Source: a bacterium
GTDB lineage: Bacteria; Planctomycetota; UBA1135; UBA2386
DNA: 64,000 nt
Direction of reading: 5' to 3'
NCBI GenBank assembly: GCA_030432695.1
Contig: JAUILN010000017.1
Location: 1 to 64,000 of the forward strand
Below are positions 43,401 through 52,130 of the stretch, piece after piece (within the stretch, counting starts at the first letter, position 1; every line of letters begins with the position of its first letter). The translations under genes and the position numbers were made by a program. The notes beneath the pieces were generated by a model that did no database searches, was not told the origin of the DNA, and was given only the letters and a program-made list of their open reading frames with translations.

Positions 43401-46400
43401 TCCAGGCTTCGACCATGCCGTGGCTGACGATCGCCGTGGGGCGGAGATGGACGATCCAGTCCCCGGGTGGGATCGGGTCGTCGCCGTCGGGCTCGAGTCG
43501 CAGTGCCACGCGGTGTCGCGGGGAGCCCGCAGGCGCGGTCGGGTGGGTGTCGTGGCGGAGGAACGCCCGGTAGCGGCCGGCGGCGCGGAAGCCGACTCCT
43601 GACGCCGTGGTCCCGGTGCTCGGGAGCGTTGCGCCGTGGCTGCCCGGCGCGGCCACCGAATCGGCATGGCCGACCGACTCGCTGCGGTCGCCGCCGGGGT
43701 CCTGGAGCTGGATCTCCAGGGTGTCTCGTGCGTCGTAGATGCACTCGATCTCGAGCGGGTCGTGCCGGCCCCGAGACACCCGGAGCGGCCATTGCTCCGC
43801 GGAGCCGGCGGTGAGGAACTCGGCGCGGGCGAAGCGGAACGGGACGACCGCGTCGACCGGCAGGCGGAAGTAACAGAGGTCGTACGTGAGCGGGTCGAGT
43901 TCGACCGTGACCGGCAGCACGGCGCCGTGCTGGTTGCGGACCAGGATCCGCCAGACCCCCGGCGCGATCCGGTGCTCGGCCGAGCCGCCGCGCGTGAACG
44001 TGAACACGACCGAGCCGGGGTGGTGTTCGATGCCGAGGAGGTCGCCGGACGGGAAGGTGAACTCGGAGCGCGCACCGACACCGATCCCGGCGATCGTGGT
44101 CCGGTTCGGCAGGGTGATCGCGAGGCGGCTGTTGGTCTCGGTGACCAACCGCGTGATGTTGGTCTCGGCCGGGTTCTGGACCAACACGTCGACCTGGCCG
44201 GCTGGCGGACCTCCCGAAGCGGCCGTCGGGTAGGTCAGTCGGACGATCGTCTCGGCAACCATGCGCGGCGGCATCTCGACCGGGATCGTGTCGCTACCGG
44301 CCGAGCCTCCGACCGCTGCCGGAATCGTGCCGCTGATCCGCGCCGACACTCCGGCTCGGAACTTCGGCCAGCCTCGGGGATCGATCGGCGGCCTGGCTTC
44401 GAGGGTGACCGGCACCGGCCCCGGGAGCTGCAGCGAGTGGGACAGGACCACCTGCCATTCCCCGGCGGCGAGCGGATCGATACTCCAGGTCACGTTCTGC
44501 ACCAGCGGCGGCAGCACCCGGATCCGCACCCGACCGGCACCGTCGCGTCGGATCACGACGCGCGAGCCGTCGCCCATCCGGAAGTCGCGCCCGCGGCCGT
44601 CGGGGTGTTGCGGGGCAGTGCTGCCCACGGCTCGGCCGGCGACCGCGATCTCGTTGCCCGCGGCATCGACCGCATTGGTGATTCGAGCCGCCGGTGCACC
44701 GGCCGGTTGCTCGACCCGGATCCGGAAGTCGTGCGCGACCGGATGGCGGAGTTCCAGGTCGACCTCGGTGCCGACGCCGGCGGGCAGCACGAAGGGCCAG
44801 CGCGTCTCCGGTGCTGCCGCTCCGGGAGCGGGCGCGGACGATGCGTTCTCCACGCGGGTGATTCCATTGCCGGCGAGCAGCGGCCAATTGGCACGCATTG
44901 CCCGGTCCCGCCCGTCGGGGAGCGCGAATGCCGGCCAGTGAAGTCCATTGCCGAGCGGAGTGGCGTTGATGGCGTCGGCCGAACAGGCTGCCGCCACGGC
45001 GGTGCCCGGCGCCATGACCTCCGGTTTCGGGAAATGGGTCCAGGGCCGCTCGGTCGCAGCCACTAGCCGCTGGGTCGCCTCGCGCACCGGCCCCGCGGAG
45101 CTGGTGAGGTTCGGCAGGACCACCGGTTCGAACTCGCCGATCGCATTGCCGACCGTCAAGGGTTCCCGAGCGGTCCCCGGGATCGACAGCGAGCCCAGTT
45201 GGTCGTCGCCGGTCGCTGCCCGGGTCGAGGCGAACGACGCGAGAGGACCGCTGCTGAAGATCCGCAGGTCGAGGCGGGTGGCGCGGCGGTCCGGTGCCGA
45301 CTGAGTCAGCTCGACCCGCCAGTTGCCGGCGACCAGCAGCGAGTTGCCGGGAGCGCGCAGCGTGACCAGGATCCGGCGGATCCCTGGCACCACGTCGACG
45401 CCGGAGTGGTCGATGGTCACCGTCGAGCCGTTGGTCAGGCTCCAGGTTACGCCGGAGGCTCCGTTCACCGGGGCGACCGCGCCGAGGTTGGTGAGCCGGT
45501 TGCCCGGCGCGACCAGGAACGGCATGGCCTCGGGAGCGGGTGGGTGGAGACGGATCGAAGGGGACAGCGGCGAGCCGTACAGGACCTCCACATCGACCTG
45601 GTCCGCGGTTTCCTCCGGGACGCGGAAGGTCGCAGCCGCTCGTTCGGGGAGGACCTCGTCCAGGTGCATTGCTCGGGTCACGAGACTCGGCGGGTCCTGC
45701 GCGAGGATCTCGTCGCGGTCGATGAAATGGTCGCGGACGAGGCTGGTTCGCACCGGCCGCGCGGTGGTTGCGCCGCGCGCGCGATACTCGAGACGCCAGA
45801 GCCCGGGCCGCAGACTGCCGACATGGTCGAACAACTCGACGCGTACCACCGCGGGCGCACCGGCCGCGGGGTTCGGGTAGTCGAGGACGACCTCGGCGTC
45901 GCCGTCGACGAATGCTGGCGCCACTCCGGCAGCGGCTGCGACCGCCGGGAGCGAATCCGGAGTGGCGGTCTGGGCGTGACCCGGGCCGACCCAGGGTGTG
46001 ACGCGCCAGGTCCCGCGCGTCCCGCGGCTGTCGACCGACGGGAAGCGGACCCGGACCTCCAGGGGGAACCCGCTCGGAGCCTCGACGCGGAGCGCGGCGG
46101 TGGTCAGGTCGATGAACCCGATCGGCAGCGTGGAGACCGCCGGCACGAAGCGGTCCGGGTACACCACGGTCTCGATGGTCTCGCCGGCGGTGACCTCGAA
46201 GGTCGCGAACTCGTTCGGAACGGTGTTGTCCTGGATCAGTCGCGCGCTGGCCTCTACCGGGCCCACGGACCCGGCGGCCAGCCGCAGGCGGAGCCGCGTG
46301 AACCCATGGACCGGTCCGTTGGGGATCTGCACCGCGATGCGATTGCGATCGCCGCGTGTGAGGTGGTTCACGACGATCGTCCCCGCGATCGGGAACGTGA

Positions 46401-48117
46401 TCGGCAGGCCCGCGGGCGTCGCGGCACCCGGTGCGACGAGGCTGGCGTCGGCGATCGCGACCGGACCATGTCCGATCCACTGCGCCACTTCCGGGTCGCG
46501 TTCGACCTGAACTTCCAAGCGCTGGTGCGCGGGATAGTCGAACTGCACGCGGCAGTCGTGAGTTGCGCGCAAGGGCACGAAGGTCAGCAGTTCGGTGACT
46601 GCTCCGGGTTCGATCCGCAGCTCCCGGATCGTGTGGTGCGGAGAGATCAGTACCGTGTCTCCGACCGCGGTTCCGACCGTCTCGCTGAGGTAGGCGTGGA
46701 CCCGTCCTTTCGCCGGCAGCTCGTTGGCGCCGTCGATCTCGAGCAACCAAAGCCCCGCGGAGATCGGGCCGCCCACCGACTCGAGGCGGATCTGGATCAT
46801 CCGGTCGCCATTGCGCGGATTGGCGGCCATCGAGATCACCGCCCGATGCCGGATGGCTCCGCCGGCGGCGTTCGGAAACTCGAAGGTCTTGGTGGGTGAC
46901 GGACCCGCGGCGGTCGGGGCGAAGCCGCCGGGACTGGCCTCCTCTCGGCAGCCAGCGGGATCCGGTCGGACCCAGTGGGTGACGTTGCGGCTCAGACCGC
47001 CCGGCGGGCAGACCAGACGGACCCGGATCTGGTCGAGGCCCGGACACCAGAGCGAGACCTCGTTGGTGTCACGATCGTCGGCCCCGACCTGCCAGACCAG
47101 CTGCGTGACCATGCGCTCGGTGGCGGGTATGCCGGGTGGGTCGGTCGGCAGCGCGCGGACGTTCACGGAGTGGGCCTCCAGCCGCTCGTTGCCCGCGGCG
47201 ATCGCCAGGAAGCGCGCCGCCCGGGAGGGTTGGGCGGCCTGCGTCCGGTCGCGGAGCAGATCGTCGAGTCCGGTCTCCACCTCCGACGTGCCGTCGTGCG
47301 GTCCGGTGTTGTGGCCCAGGCTCAGGTTGATCGTGCAGGGCGTGGCGCCAGCGCGCGCGAAGACCCAGTCGGCGATCTCCGCGAGCCGATCGACCTGTCC
47401 GTCCCAGCCGACCAGGATCAGCCGGGCGCCGGGCGCGACGCCTTCGTGCGGGCCGCCCCGGCCTGCGGCGATACCACTGACGTGGGTGCCGTGGCCGAAC
47501 CTGTCGATCGCTTCCGGATGGAGAACCGGCGCGCCGCCCGGCGCGGGTCCGAGGAGGAACTGATCGATCGCTGCCCGGTCGTAGACTGCTCCGACTCCGG
47601 CCGGACCCGGGGTGTCGACGCCGGCGCGCGGGGTGACCCGGCGGTCCCAGTAGAACTCGACCCGCGTCGGGCCGCCGGGGAACTGGCGAAGAGACGGGTG
47701 TCGAAGGTCGAATCCGCCGTCGACGATACCCACGAAGACCCCGCTGCCGTCCCAGCGCGTCGAGCCGGCACGGATCGACTGGCCGTCGACGATCGTCAGG
47801 CCGACGCGACCGCGCGACCGATCCACCAGCAGATTGCCCCGCCGGACGGGAGCGATCCACACGACCTCGGGCTGCTCACTGAGGCGCTCCAGTCCCGCAG
47901 CGCGGACCCGAGCGGTCGCGACGTCGCCGAGCTGACCGATCTTCTCGACGCCCTCGACCTCCGGCAGCTCACCGCGGCAGGTGACGCTGACCAGGAGGGC
48001 GACGCTCTCGCCGTCGGACTCGACCACCAGACGGCCTTCGTCGGCGAGGCCGCTGCGCCGCTCCTCCGACATGTCGAGGAAGATCAACAGGCTGGGGTCC
48101 AGGCGCGCGCTGTTCAT
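40465..48117 (-). CDS. Giant subtilase fused to a molybdopterin oxidoreductase-like domain
   Basis: A single uninterrupted frame of 2,550 residues. Residues about 30-110 look like a prodomain. The S8 triad is Asp133 (GIVDGGFD), His209 (GHGTHVSG) and Ser1585 (GTSMASPLV), with oxyanion Asn310 (AAGNERL). About 1,270 residues of repeated beta-sandwich-like modules are inserted between Asn310 and Ser1585. After the usual S8 end (GFGLVDAARAL) a MopB domain begins: Cys1674, Cys1678, Cys1682 and Cys1720 match the C-x3-C-x3-C...C cluster motif of DmsA-type enzymes. It is followed by FRAIEWPEAYRRLADRF, VVVWGANLPAQARG, VFVIDPGLPDLPEFVRRIPILPGADRHLAL, LSGNVGTAGGGLSF and SRFADIILPLGDT. I could not place the molybdenum-ligand residue. 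The start has GGAG 8 bases upstream, and there is no signal peptide. It lies between tape measure and hub, so it is part of the injection-system operon. A catalytic oxidoreductase, a structural use of the fold, or cargo are all open. Confidence 0.85.
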   Translation of the reverse strand: MNSARLDPSLLIFLDMSEERRSGLADEGRLVVESDGESVALLVSVTCRGELPEVEGVEKIGQLGDVATARVRAAGLERLSEQPEVVWIAPVRRGNLLVDRSRGRVGLTIVDGQSIRAGSTRWDGSGVFVGIVDGGFDLRHPSLRQFPGGPTRVEFYWDRRVTPRAGVDTPGPAGVGAVYDRAAIDQFLLGPAPGGAPVLHPEAIDRFGHGTHVSGIAAGRGGPHEGVAPGARLILVGWDGQVDRLAEIADWVFARAGATPCTINLSLGHNTGPHDGTSEVETGLDDLLRDRTQAAQPSRAARFLAIAAGNERLEAHSVNVRALPTDPPGIPATERMVTQLVWQVGADDRDTNEVSLWCPGLDQIRVRLVCPPGGLSRNVTHWVRPDPAGCREEASPGGFAPTAAGPSPTKTFEFPNAAGGAIRHRAVISMAANPRNGDRMIQIRLESVGGPISAGLWLLEIDGANELPAKGRVHAYLSETVGTAVGDTVLISPHHTIRELRIEPGAVTELLTFVPLRATHDCRVQFDYPAHQRLEVQVERDPEVAQWIGHGPVAIADASLVAPGAATPAGLPITFPIAGTIVVNHLTRGDRNRIAVQIPNGPVHGFTRLRLRLAAGSVGPVEASARLIQDNTVPNEFATFEVTAGETIETVVYPDRFVPAVSTLPIGFIDLTTAALRVEAPSGFPLEVRVRFPSVDSRGTRGTWRVTPWVGPGHAQTATPDSLPAVAAAAGVAPAFVDGDAEVVLDYPNPAAGAPAVVRVELFDHVGSLRPGLWRLEYRARGATTARPVRTSLVRDHFIDRDEILAQDPPSLVTRAMHLDEVLPERAAATFRVPEETADQVDVEVLYGSPLSPSIRLHPPAPEAMPFLVAPGNRLTNLGAVAPVNGASGVTWSLTNGSTVTIDHSGVDVVPGIRRILVTLRAPGNSLLVAGNWRVELTQSAPDRRATRLDLRIFSSGPLASFASTRAATGDDQLGSLSIPGTAREPLTVGNAIGEFEPVVLPNLTSSAGPVREATQRLVAATERPWTHFPKPEVMAPGTAVAAACSADAINATPLGNGLHWPAFALPDGRDRAMRANWPLLAGNGITRVENASSAPAPGAAAPETRWPFVLPAGVGTEVDLELRHPVAHDFRIRVEQPAGAPAARITNAVDAAGNEIAVAGRAVGSTAPQHPDGRGRDFRMGDGSRVVIRRDGAGRVRIRVLPPLVQNVTWSIDPLAAGEWQVVLSHSLQLPGPVPVTLEARPPIDPRGWPKFRAGVSARISGTIPAAVGGSAGSDTIPVEMPPRMVAETIVRLTYPTAASGGPPAGQVDVLVQNPAETNITRLVTETNSRLAITLPNRTTIAGIGVGARSEFTFPSGDLLGIEHHPGSVVFTFTRGGSAEHRIAPGVWRILVRNQHGAVLPVTVELDPLTYDLCYFRLPVDAVVPFRFARAEFLTAGSAEQWPLRVSRGRHDPLEIECIYDARDTLEIQLQDPGGDRSESVGHADSVAAPGSHGATLPSTGTTASGVGFRAAGRYRAFLRHDTHPTAPAGSPRHRVALRLEPDGDDPIPPGDWIVHLRPTAIVSHGMVEAWIREMLFERRSGTSMASPLVTGLGALLLQQDVTQTHEQIKRRILAATTPVVAIDGGTPQLPNQWHPVAGFGLVDAARALLGHSGGALANRPAPPASVARTTGCPVACEDNCLLQVERDPGGAVVGLRPAPRAPYSRSPETPGGPAVLECARLASHLDNLRSPAFTTATNLRGLTTLRVASPLIRDREHRGGLEHFRAIEWPEAYRRLADRFVEAWSKTGPVLVLEGRPDAGLVRELLFNRFVHHMHRLLGANTRVTTCSFTTKRSDVLPSQVPFGSATRGPSTAGLREFFRGVAAEAHGRCDLSQARNVVVWGANLPAQARGTWRAITAARTLRGDAPQVFVIDPGLPDLPEFVRRIPILPGADRHLALGLMLAIVGDPAAALPSDPRFDDPARGRRRFLDLPGTGLSDFLGHVRSAAAGYVTTTGTRVVPGAALLDLCVGRNTAALTRDRFRAGFEALREACLDGPTAFLLGSGPGRHVAGEENVQYLAALVYLSGNVGTAGGGLSFSEDHHARMNPASFASSRDTLRPQDNHNELGPPEQQERLNIASLGADAADNTKCAIWFDVDPLTHSPDPTAVRSLLERTGVNVQIGATIDDASRFADIILPLGDTLISYDLQFGGRSGYINLSQVVAPRDESGPRPLARILHELLGALHAELLDEFASDLRPVIDEPRYLAGALVLPATASQDHRDLFADAQRIPQLLQGHLPQAEIQAIHGRLRDWYTGLQTDHDRLQVDWILEVLKDRYPAREMLLLLYELLERGTALDPARFANAAFTLGPDGGVPFERPLVTGTTAVDLKGAGGFAAERPAYANAVQAIDAGGDGRARYPMRLVIAESTEFASTAIPLTEQVLIGAVRPPIATLNPASASVVAAFAPTPLVDGGMVALVGNLATMPARTFEAVIARARVRFDHQMALETIRMVPGWDGLDRGGQRLVRAVHSEEGEGTALFDNLVRLAPADYSPGGNAPDRGTPLPKR

Positions 48118-48133
48118 GACGGTCGTCTCCGGA

Positions 48134-51100
48134 TCATGACAGGCCTCCCGACACCGCGACGCCGTTCCCGACGCCGCTCGGGATCGCGGCGAGCATGCCC
48201 CGGAACGCCGTCGCGGTCCGCTCCAGGGCCTCTTCGAGTTGGCTGCGGAGTCCGGCGAGGAAGGCGTCGATGCCATCGAAGAGGGCATCGGTCTCCAGGC
48301 CGCCGAGCAGGCCCTGGATCGATTCGAAGACCGCGGCGAGCGGTGCCCCGAGTGCGTCCAAGTCGAAGAGTTCGAGCAGCCGCTCGCGGAGTCGGTCGAC
48401 CAGTGTCTGCAGCTCGTCGATCAGCGGCTGCAAGTCGATCCGGTCGAAGACCTGCAGCGCGGTCTCGAACGTGCCGCGCAGTTCGTCGATCAACGGGCCG
48501 GGATCGAGGCCGCGCACCAGGGCGCGGAGCCGATCGACCAGTCCGGTGATCGGCGCGACCACTTCGGCGAGCGAGATCGAGCCGAGCAGTCGCTCCGCTC
48601 GGTCGACCGCGTCCCGGATGCCGTCGGTGAGCGCCCGGGGATCGAGGCCTGCGATCGCCGTGCGGACCGCGTCGTAGCCATCGGTCAACGGCGCCAGCAA
48701 GTGCGATGGGGACAATTGGTCGACCTTGTCGAGCAGCCGGTCGAAGATCGTGTCGAGACGCGCGATCCAGCGGTCGGGGTCGGTGAGTTCGATCAGCGTG
48801 CGGAGTCGTCCGGCGGTGATGTCGTCGCGGATCGCGAGGGGCAGCAGTTCTTCGAGCTTGGCGCGCGCAGTCGCGTAGGACCGCTGGAGCGGTGCCGGGT
48901 CGAGGCCTTGCAGCACCGCGTGGAGGCGCCGTACCAATCGCTCGTAGCGGCCGACGATCCGGCCCAGTTCGATGCCCGGCGCGAGGAGGTCGAACTCGAC
49001 GGTCGCCGAGCCCATGGTGCGCCCGTCGGACGCGGTCAGTGCCACGCGGGTTGCGGTGTGGGCGCGTTGCAGGACCAGCAGCGCCGCAGCGGGTTCGATC
49101 TGTCCCAGCCGCTGGCGCAGGCTGCGGACCAGGGCGCCGATGTCGGCCAGGACCGCGGAGGGATCGAGGCTTTCGATGCGCTGGAGGGCCTCGTCGTACA
49201 CCGCGCGCACCTGAGCGAGCAGCGCGTCGCCGAGGTCGTCGGCGAAGCCGCGGAGCTGGTCCACGACCGTGGCGACCGGCTCGAGGAGGACCGAGGGGCG
49301 GAGCGGTTCGACCGCGCGGCGCAGGACCGCGAAGGGTTCGTCGAGGGGGGCGAGCAGGGCGGCCGGATCGAGTTCGGCGAGGAAGCGGTCGACGTCGCCG
49401 AACACCGCGTTGCCGGCACCGAGCACCGGTTCGAGGTCGAGTCCGCCGACCGCGCCGGCGAGCTGGTCGATCTTCTGCTGGACCGGTTCGAGGAGCGACG
49501 AAGGTTGCAGACGGTCGAGCATCGCGACGAGTTCGTCGAACGCGCCGCGCAGTGGCTCCAGGAAGCGGGCCGGGTCGAGGCGGTCGAGGCCGGCGCGGAG
49601 CGTGGTGACCGCGTCGTCGAGTGGCGCGAGCAGCGGAGCGACGTCGAGCTGCAGGCCGCGGGTGATGCGCTCCAGTTCGCCGCGGAGGGGCTCGAGCAGA
49701 GCTGCGGGCGACAGTGCCACGGTCCGCTCCTGGAAGGCCTTGACCTTGGCACCGATCGTGGCGAGGACCGCGCGCGGCCTGGCCAGCAAGTCGTCGAACT
49801 CGGTCAGCAGGCTCCGCTCGATGTCGGCTTCGAAGTCGATGCTGGTGACGACCTGTAGCGCCACCGCGAGTGCCTCGCGCAACAGTTCGTTGAGCGACTC
49901 CGGGTCGATCGCCGCCAGGTCGTCGCGGGCCGACTCGAGCGCTTCGACGACCGGATCGACCAGGACTCGGAAGTCGATCGCGCCGAGCGCGTCGACACTG
50001 GTCTGCAACGCGGAGTTGGCCTGCGTGAGGATCGAACTCGGATCGACTGCCTCGATCTGCGCTCGGACACCTTCGAGTGCCGCTGCGACCTGGTCCCGAC
50101 CCGCGACGAGGCCGTCGGCGGCGGCAACGAGTTCGGACTCCAGCGCGTCGATCAGTCCGGTCACCGACCGCTGGAACTCGCGGAAGGTGGAGTCGAGGCT
50201 GAACGCGCCGGGTCGGTCGGGATCGCCGAGGACCAGCGACTCCACCTTGCCGAGGAGCTGCTGCAGCTCGGCCTCGAAGGCGAACTCGAAGCCGTCGGGG
50301 CCGTGCTGGCCCAACTCGGAGATGCTCTCTTCGATGCCGCGAGTGGCTTCGGCGAGCCAGGACTGCACCTGCGCGGTCAACGCGACCAGAGTCTGCTCGA
50401 CCTGACCGACGGCCGTGTCGAGACCGGCGGCGAGATCCTGGACCTCGCGCTGGAGCGCGGCGCCGTCGAGCGGAGCGAAAGCCTCGCCGACGCGCGCGAA
50501 GAATCCGCCGATCGTGTCATGGATCGTGGACAGGTCGATCTGGTCCACCGACTGCTCGAGCTTCTCGAACATCGACTCGACCCGGGCCTGCACATCGTCG
50601 AAGCGGTCCTGCCGGATCGCGCTGACGCGTTGGAGCTCCGAATCGAAGGTTTCGGTCAGCGCGCCCGGGGTGAGCAGGCGGTGTTCGAGAACGTCTTCGA
50701 GTGTGTCGAGCGCGGTCGCGAACCGGTCGCTCAGTTCCCGCAGTGCGATGCCGTACTCCTCGATCCGTTGGGGCAGCTCCGGAGCGTCGGCCTCCGCGGC
50801 GCTGCGGACTGCGTCGATGTGGGCGACGACCTGGTCGCGGCTCGCGTCGAGACCGAGGCCCGGGACGTCGGGCAGCAAGCCGTCGAGGAAGTCCTGGGCG
50901 CCGTCCAGCAGAGCGCGCAGCTCTGGGGCGATCGAGCGGATCGCGTCACGGATTCGCGCGAGTGCCAGGTCCAGGAGGCGCTGGCGGATCTCGTCCGGTG
51001 TTCCGCCGGCGTCGATCAACGGGCGGATCCCCTCGCCGAGTTCGACCAGGTAGGCACGCCAGCGCTCGAAGCCGGCCAGGTCGGCATCCGCGCTCGCGAC

Positions 51101-51526
51101 GACCCGGGCCAACGCCTCGCGTACTGCGGCGACGACGCTCGCCACATCTCCCGAACGGAGCGTCGCGATCGTGTCGGCTGCGGTGCGCAACTGGCCGGCG
51201 ATCTCCGGGAATCGGCTGACGACCCGCGAGACGTCCTGCAGTGGGCGATCGAGCGAGGAGAACAGCTCGCCGGGAGGCGCCAGGGTGGACTGCGAAAGGC
51301 CGCGGAGCGCGGAGACCGCCGCAGCGAAGGGTTCAGCACCCGCCACAGGCAGGGCCCGAGCCAGCTCGTCGGGTATCCGATCGAGGAGTCGTTGCGCGGC
51401 CGAGCCCAGATCCTGGCCTTCGATGCGATTCGCCAATCCGACGAGTCCCGACGCGTCGTCGCCGAGCACCGTGGCGAGGGGGCCCTGCAGTTGGCTCGCG
51501 TCGGGGATCAGTGTGCGGAGGTTCAT
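48134..51526 (-). CDS. Tape measure-like long helical protein
   Basis: A 1,130-residue protein made almost wholly of helices, without signal peptide or membrane segments. Degenerate repeats of about 35-40 residues run through it, with the theme LLEPL...FDELVAMLDRLxPSSLLEPV (for example SALLAPLDEPFAVLRRAVEPLRPSVLLEPVATVVDQL). Its place before the hub gene and after the tube and chaperone genes is that of a tape measure, which sets tube length. By the common rule of about 0.15 nm per residue it would give a tail near 170 nm; this is an estimate only. The ATG at 51526 follows the previous gene by 10 bases. Confidence 0.75.
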   Translation of the reverse strand: MNLRTLIPDASQLQGPLATVLGDDASGLVGLANRIEGQDLGSAAQRLLDRIPDELARALPVAGAEPFAAAVSALRGLSQSTLAPPGELFSSLDRPLQDVSRVVSRFPEIAGQLRTAADTIATLRSGDVASVVAAVREALARVVASADADLAGFERWRAYLVELGEGIRPLIDAGGTPDEIRQRLLDLALARIRDAIRSIAPELRALLDGAQDFLDGLLPDVPGLGLDASRDQVVAHIDAVRSAAEADAPELPQRIEEYGIALRELSDRFATALDTLEDVLEHRLLTPGALTETFDSELQRVSAIRQDRFDDVQARVESMFEKLEQSVDQIDLSTIHDTIGGFFARVGEAFAPLDGAALQREVQDLAAGLDTAVGQVEQTLVALTAQVQSWLAEATRGIEESISELGQHGPDGFEFAFEAELQQLLGKVESLVLGDPDRPGAFSLDSTFREFQRSVTGLIDALESELVAAADGLVAGRDQVAAALEGVRAQIEAVDPSSILTQANSALQTSVDALGAIDFRVLVDPVVEALESARDDLAAIDPESLNELLREALAVALQVVTSIDFEADIERSLLTEFDDLLARPRAVLATIGAKVKAFQERTVALSPAALLEPLRGELERITRGLQLDVAPLLAPLDDAVTTLRAGLDRLDPARFLEPLRGAFDELVAMLDRLQPSSLLEPVQQKIDQLAGAVGGLDLEPVLGAGNAVFGDVDRFLAELDPAALLAPLDEPFAVLRRAVEPLRPSVLLEPVATVVDQLRGFADDLGDALLAQVRAVYDEALQRIESLDPSAVLADIGALVRSLRQRLGQIEPAAALLVLQRAHTATRVALTASDGRTMGSATVEFDLLAPGIELGRIVGRYERLVRRLHAVLQGLDPAPLQRSYATARAKLEELLPLAIRDDITAGRLRTLIELTDPDRWIARLDTIFDRLLDKVDQLSPSHLLAPLTDGYDAVRTAIAGLDPRALTDGIRDAVDRAERLLGSISLAEVVAPITGLVDRLRALVRGLDPGPLIDELRGTFETALQVFDRIDLQPLIDELQTLVDRLRERLLELFDLDALGAPLAAVFESIQGLLGGLETDALFDGIDAFLAGLRSQLEEALERTATAFRGMLAAIPSGVGNGVAVSGGLS

Positions 51527-51536
51527 CGCGCGGACC

Positions 51537-52130
51537 TCAGTCTTCGAACAACCCGCCGAGCAGGTCGGCAGCCGCATCGAGACCTCCGGCGGCACCACGA
51601 ACGACGTCGAGGGCGCTGCGGACCCCCTCGGTGGGATCGCCGAAGTCCGGGACGTCACCGAGCGTCTGGATGGTGTCCAGCGCGGAGGTCGCGGCCTCGA
51701 CCAGGCCGGCCGCCTGGTCGAGGAGGTCGCTGTCGAGCGCTCCGAACGGATCCGGTGGCGGCGGGGGTGGCGGACTCTCGCGCAGCGAGAACCGGTAGTG
51801 CAGCTGGTCCGGCGCGTCGCTGCGCTGGACCAGGTCCATCGCCTCGATCACGACGTACTGGACTTCGGTAGCGGTCAGGATGTCGGCGGCGAAGGTCACC
51901 GGCTGCCCGTCGCGATACGGAACCCGCAAGGCTTGCAGGAACTCGTCGCGTCGTTCGTCGCCGAACAGGCTGCCGCGGATCCGGATCGTCGCCGGGCCGG
52001 TGTTCAGGTCGTGAAACACGCTACCGGCGCGGCCCGGAACTTCGAACTCGACGAAGCTGCGCCGCTCCGAGGTGTCGATCGCCTCGATGTTCGGGATCTC
52101 CCAGTCGCCGAGGATCGGCCGGATGTTCAT
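51537..52130 (-). CDS. gpU/DNA-circulation-N-like tail protein
   Basis: A 197-residue protein whose first 125 residues follow the pattern of gpU and DNA-circulation N-terminal tail proteins: FVEFEVPGRAGSVFHDLNTGPATIRIRGSLFG, FLQALRVPYRDGQPVTFAADI, YVVIEAMDL, LHYRFSLRES. A Pro stretch then separates an Ala-rich helical tail (LVEAATSALDTIQTL). Comparable genes precede the tape measure or hub in other contractile systems, where LysM (Afp7-like) proteins often sit; no LysM is seen here. It overlaps the Pro-rich gene by 4 bases. Confidence 0.62.
   Translation of the reverse strand: MNIRPILGDWEIPNIEAIDTSERRSFVEFEVPGRAGSVFHDLNTGPATIRIRGSLFGDERRDEFLQALRVPYRDGQPVTFAADILTATEVQYVVIEAMDLVQRSDAPDQLHYRFSLRESPPPPPPPDPFGALDSDLLDQAAGLVEAATSALDTIQTLGDVPDFGDPTEGVRSALDVVRGAAGGLDAAADLLGGLFED

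Noticed and set aside
41957..43792. 611-codon minus-strand frame overlapping the giant gene
   Set aside because: Arg/Pro/Gly-rich shadow in another frame of the same strand; the giant frame carries all conserved motifs.
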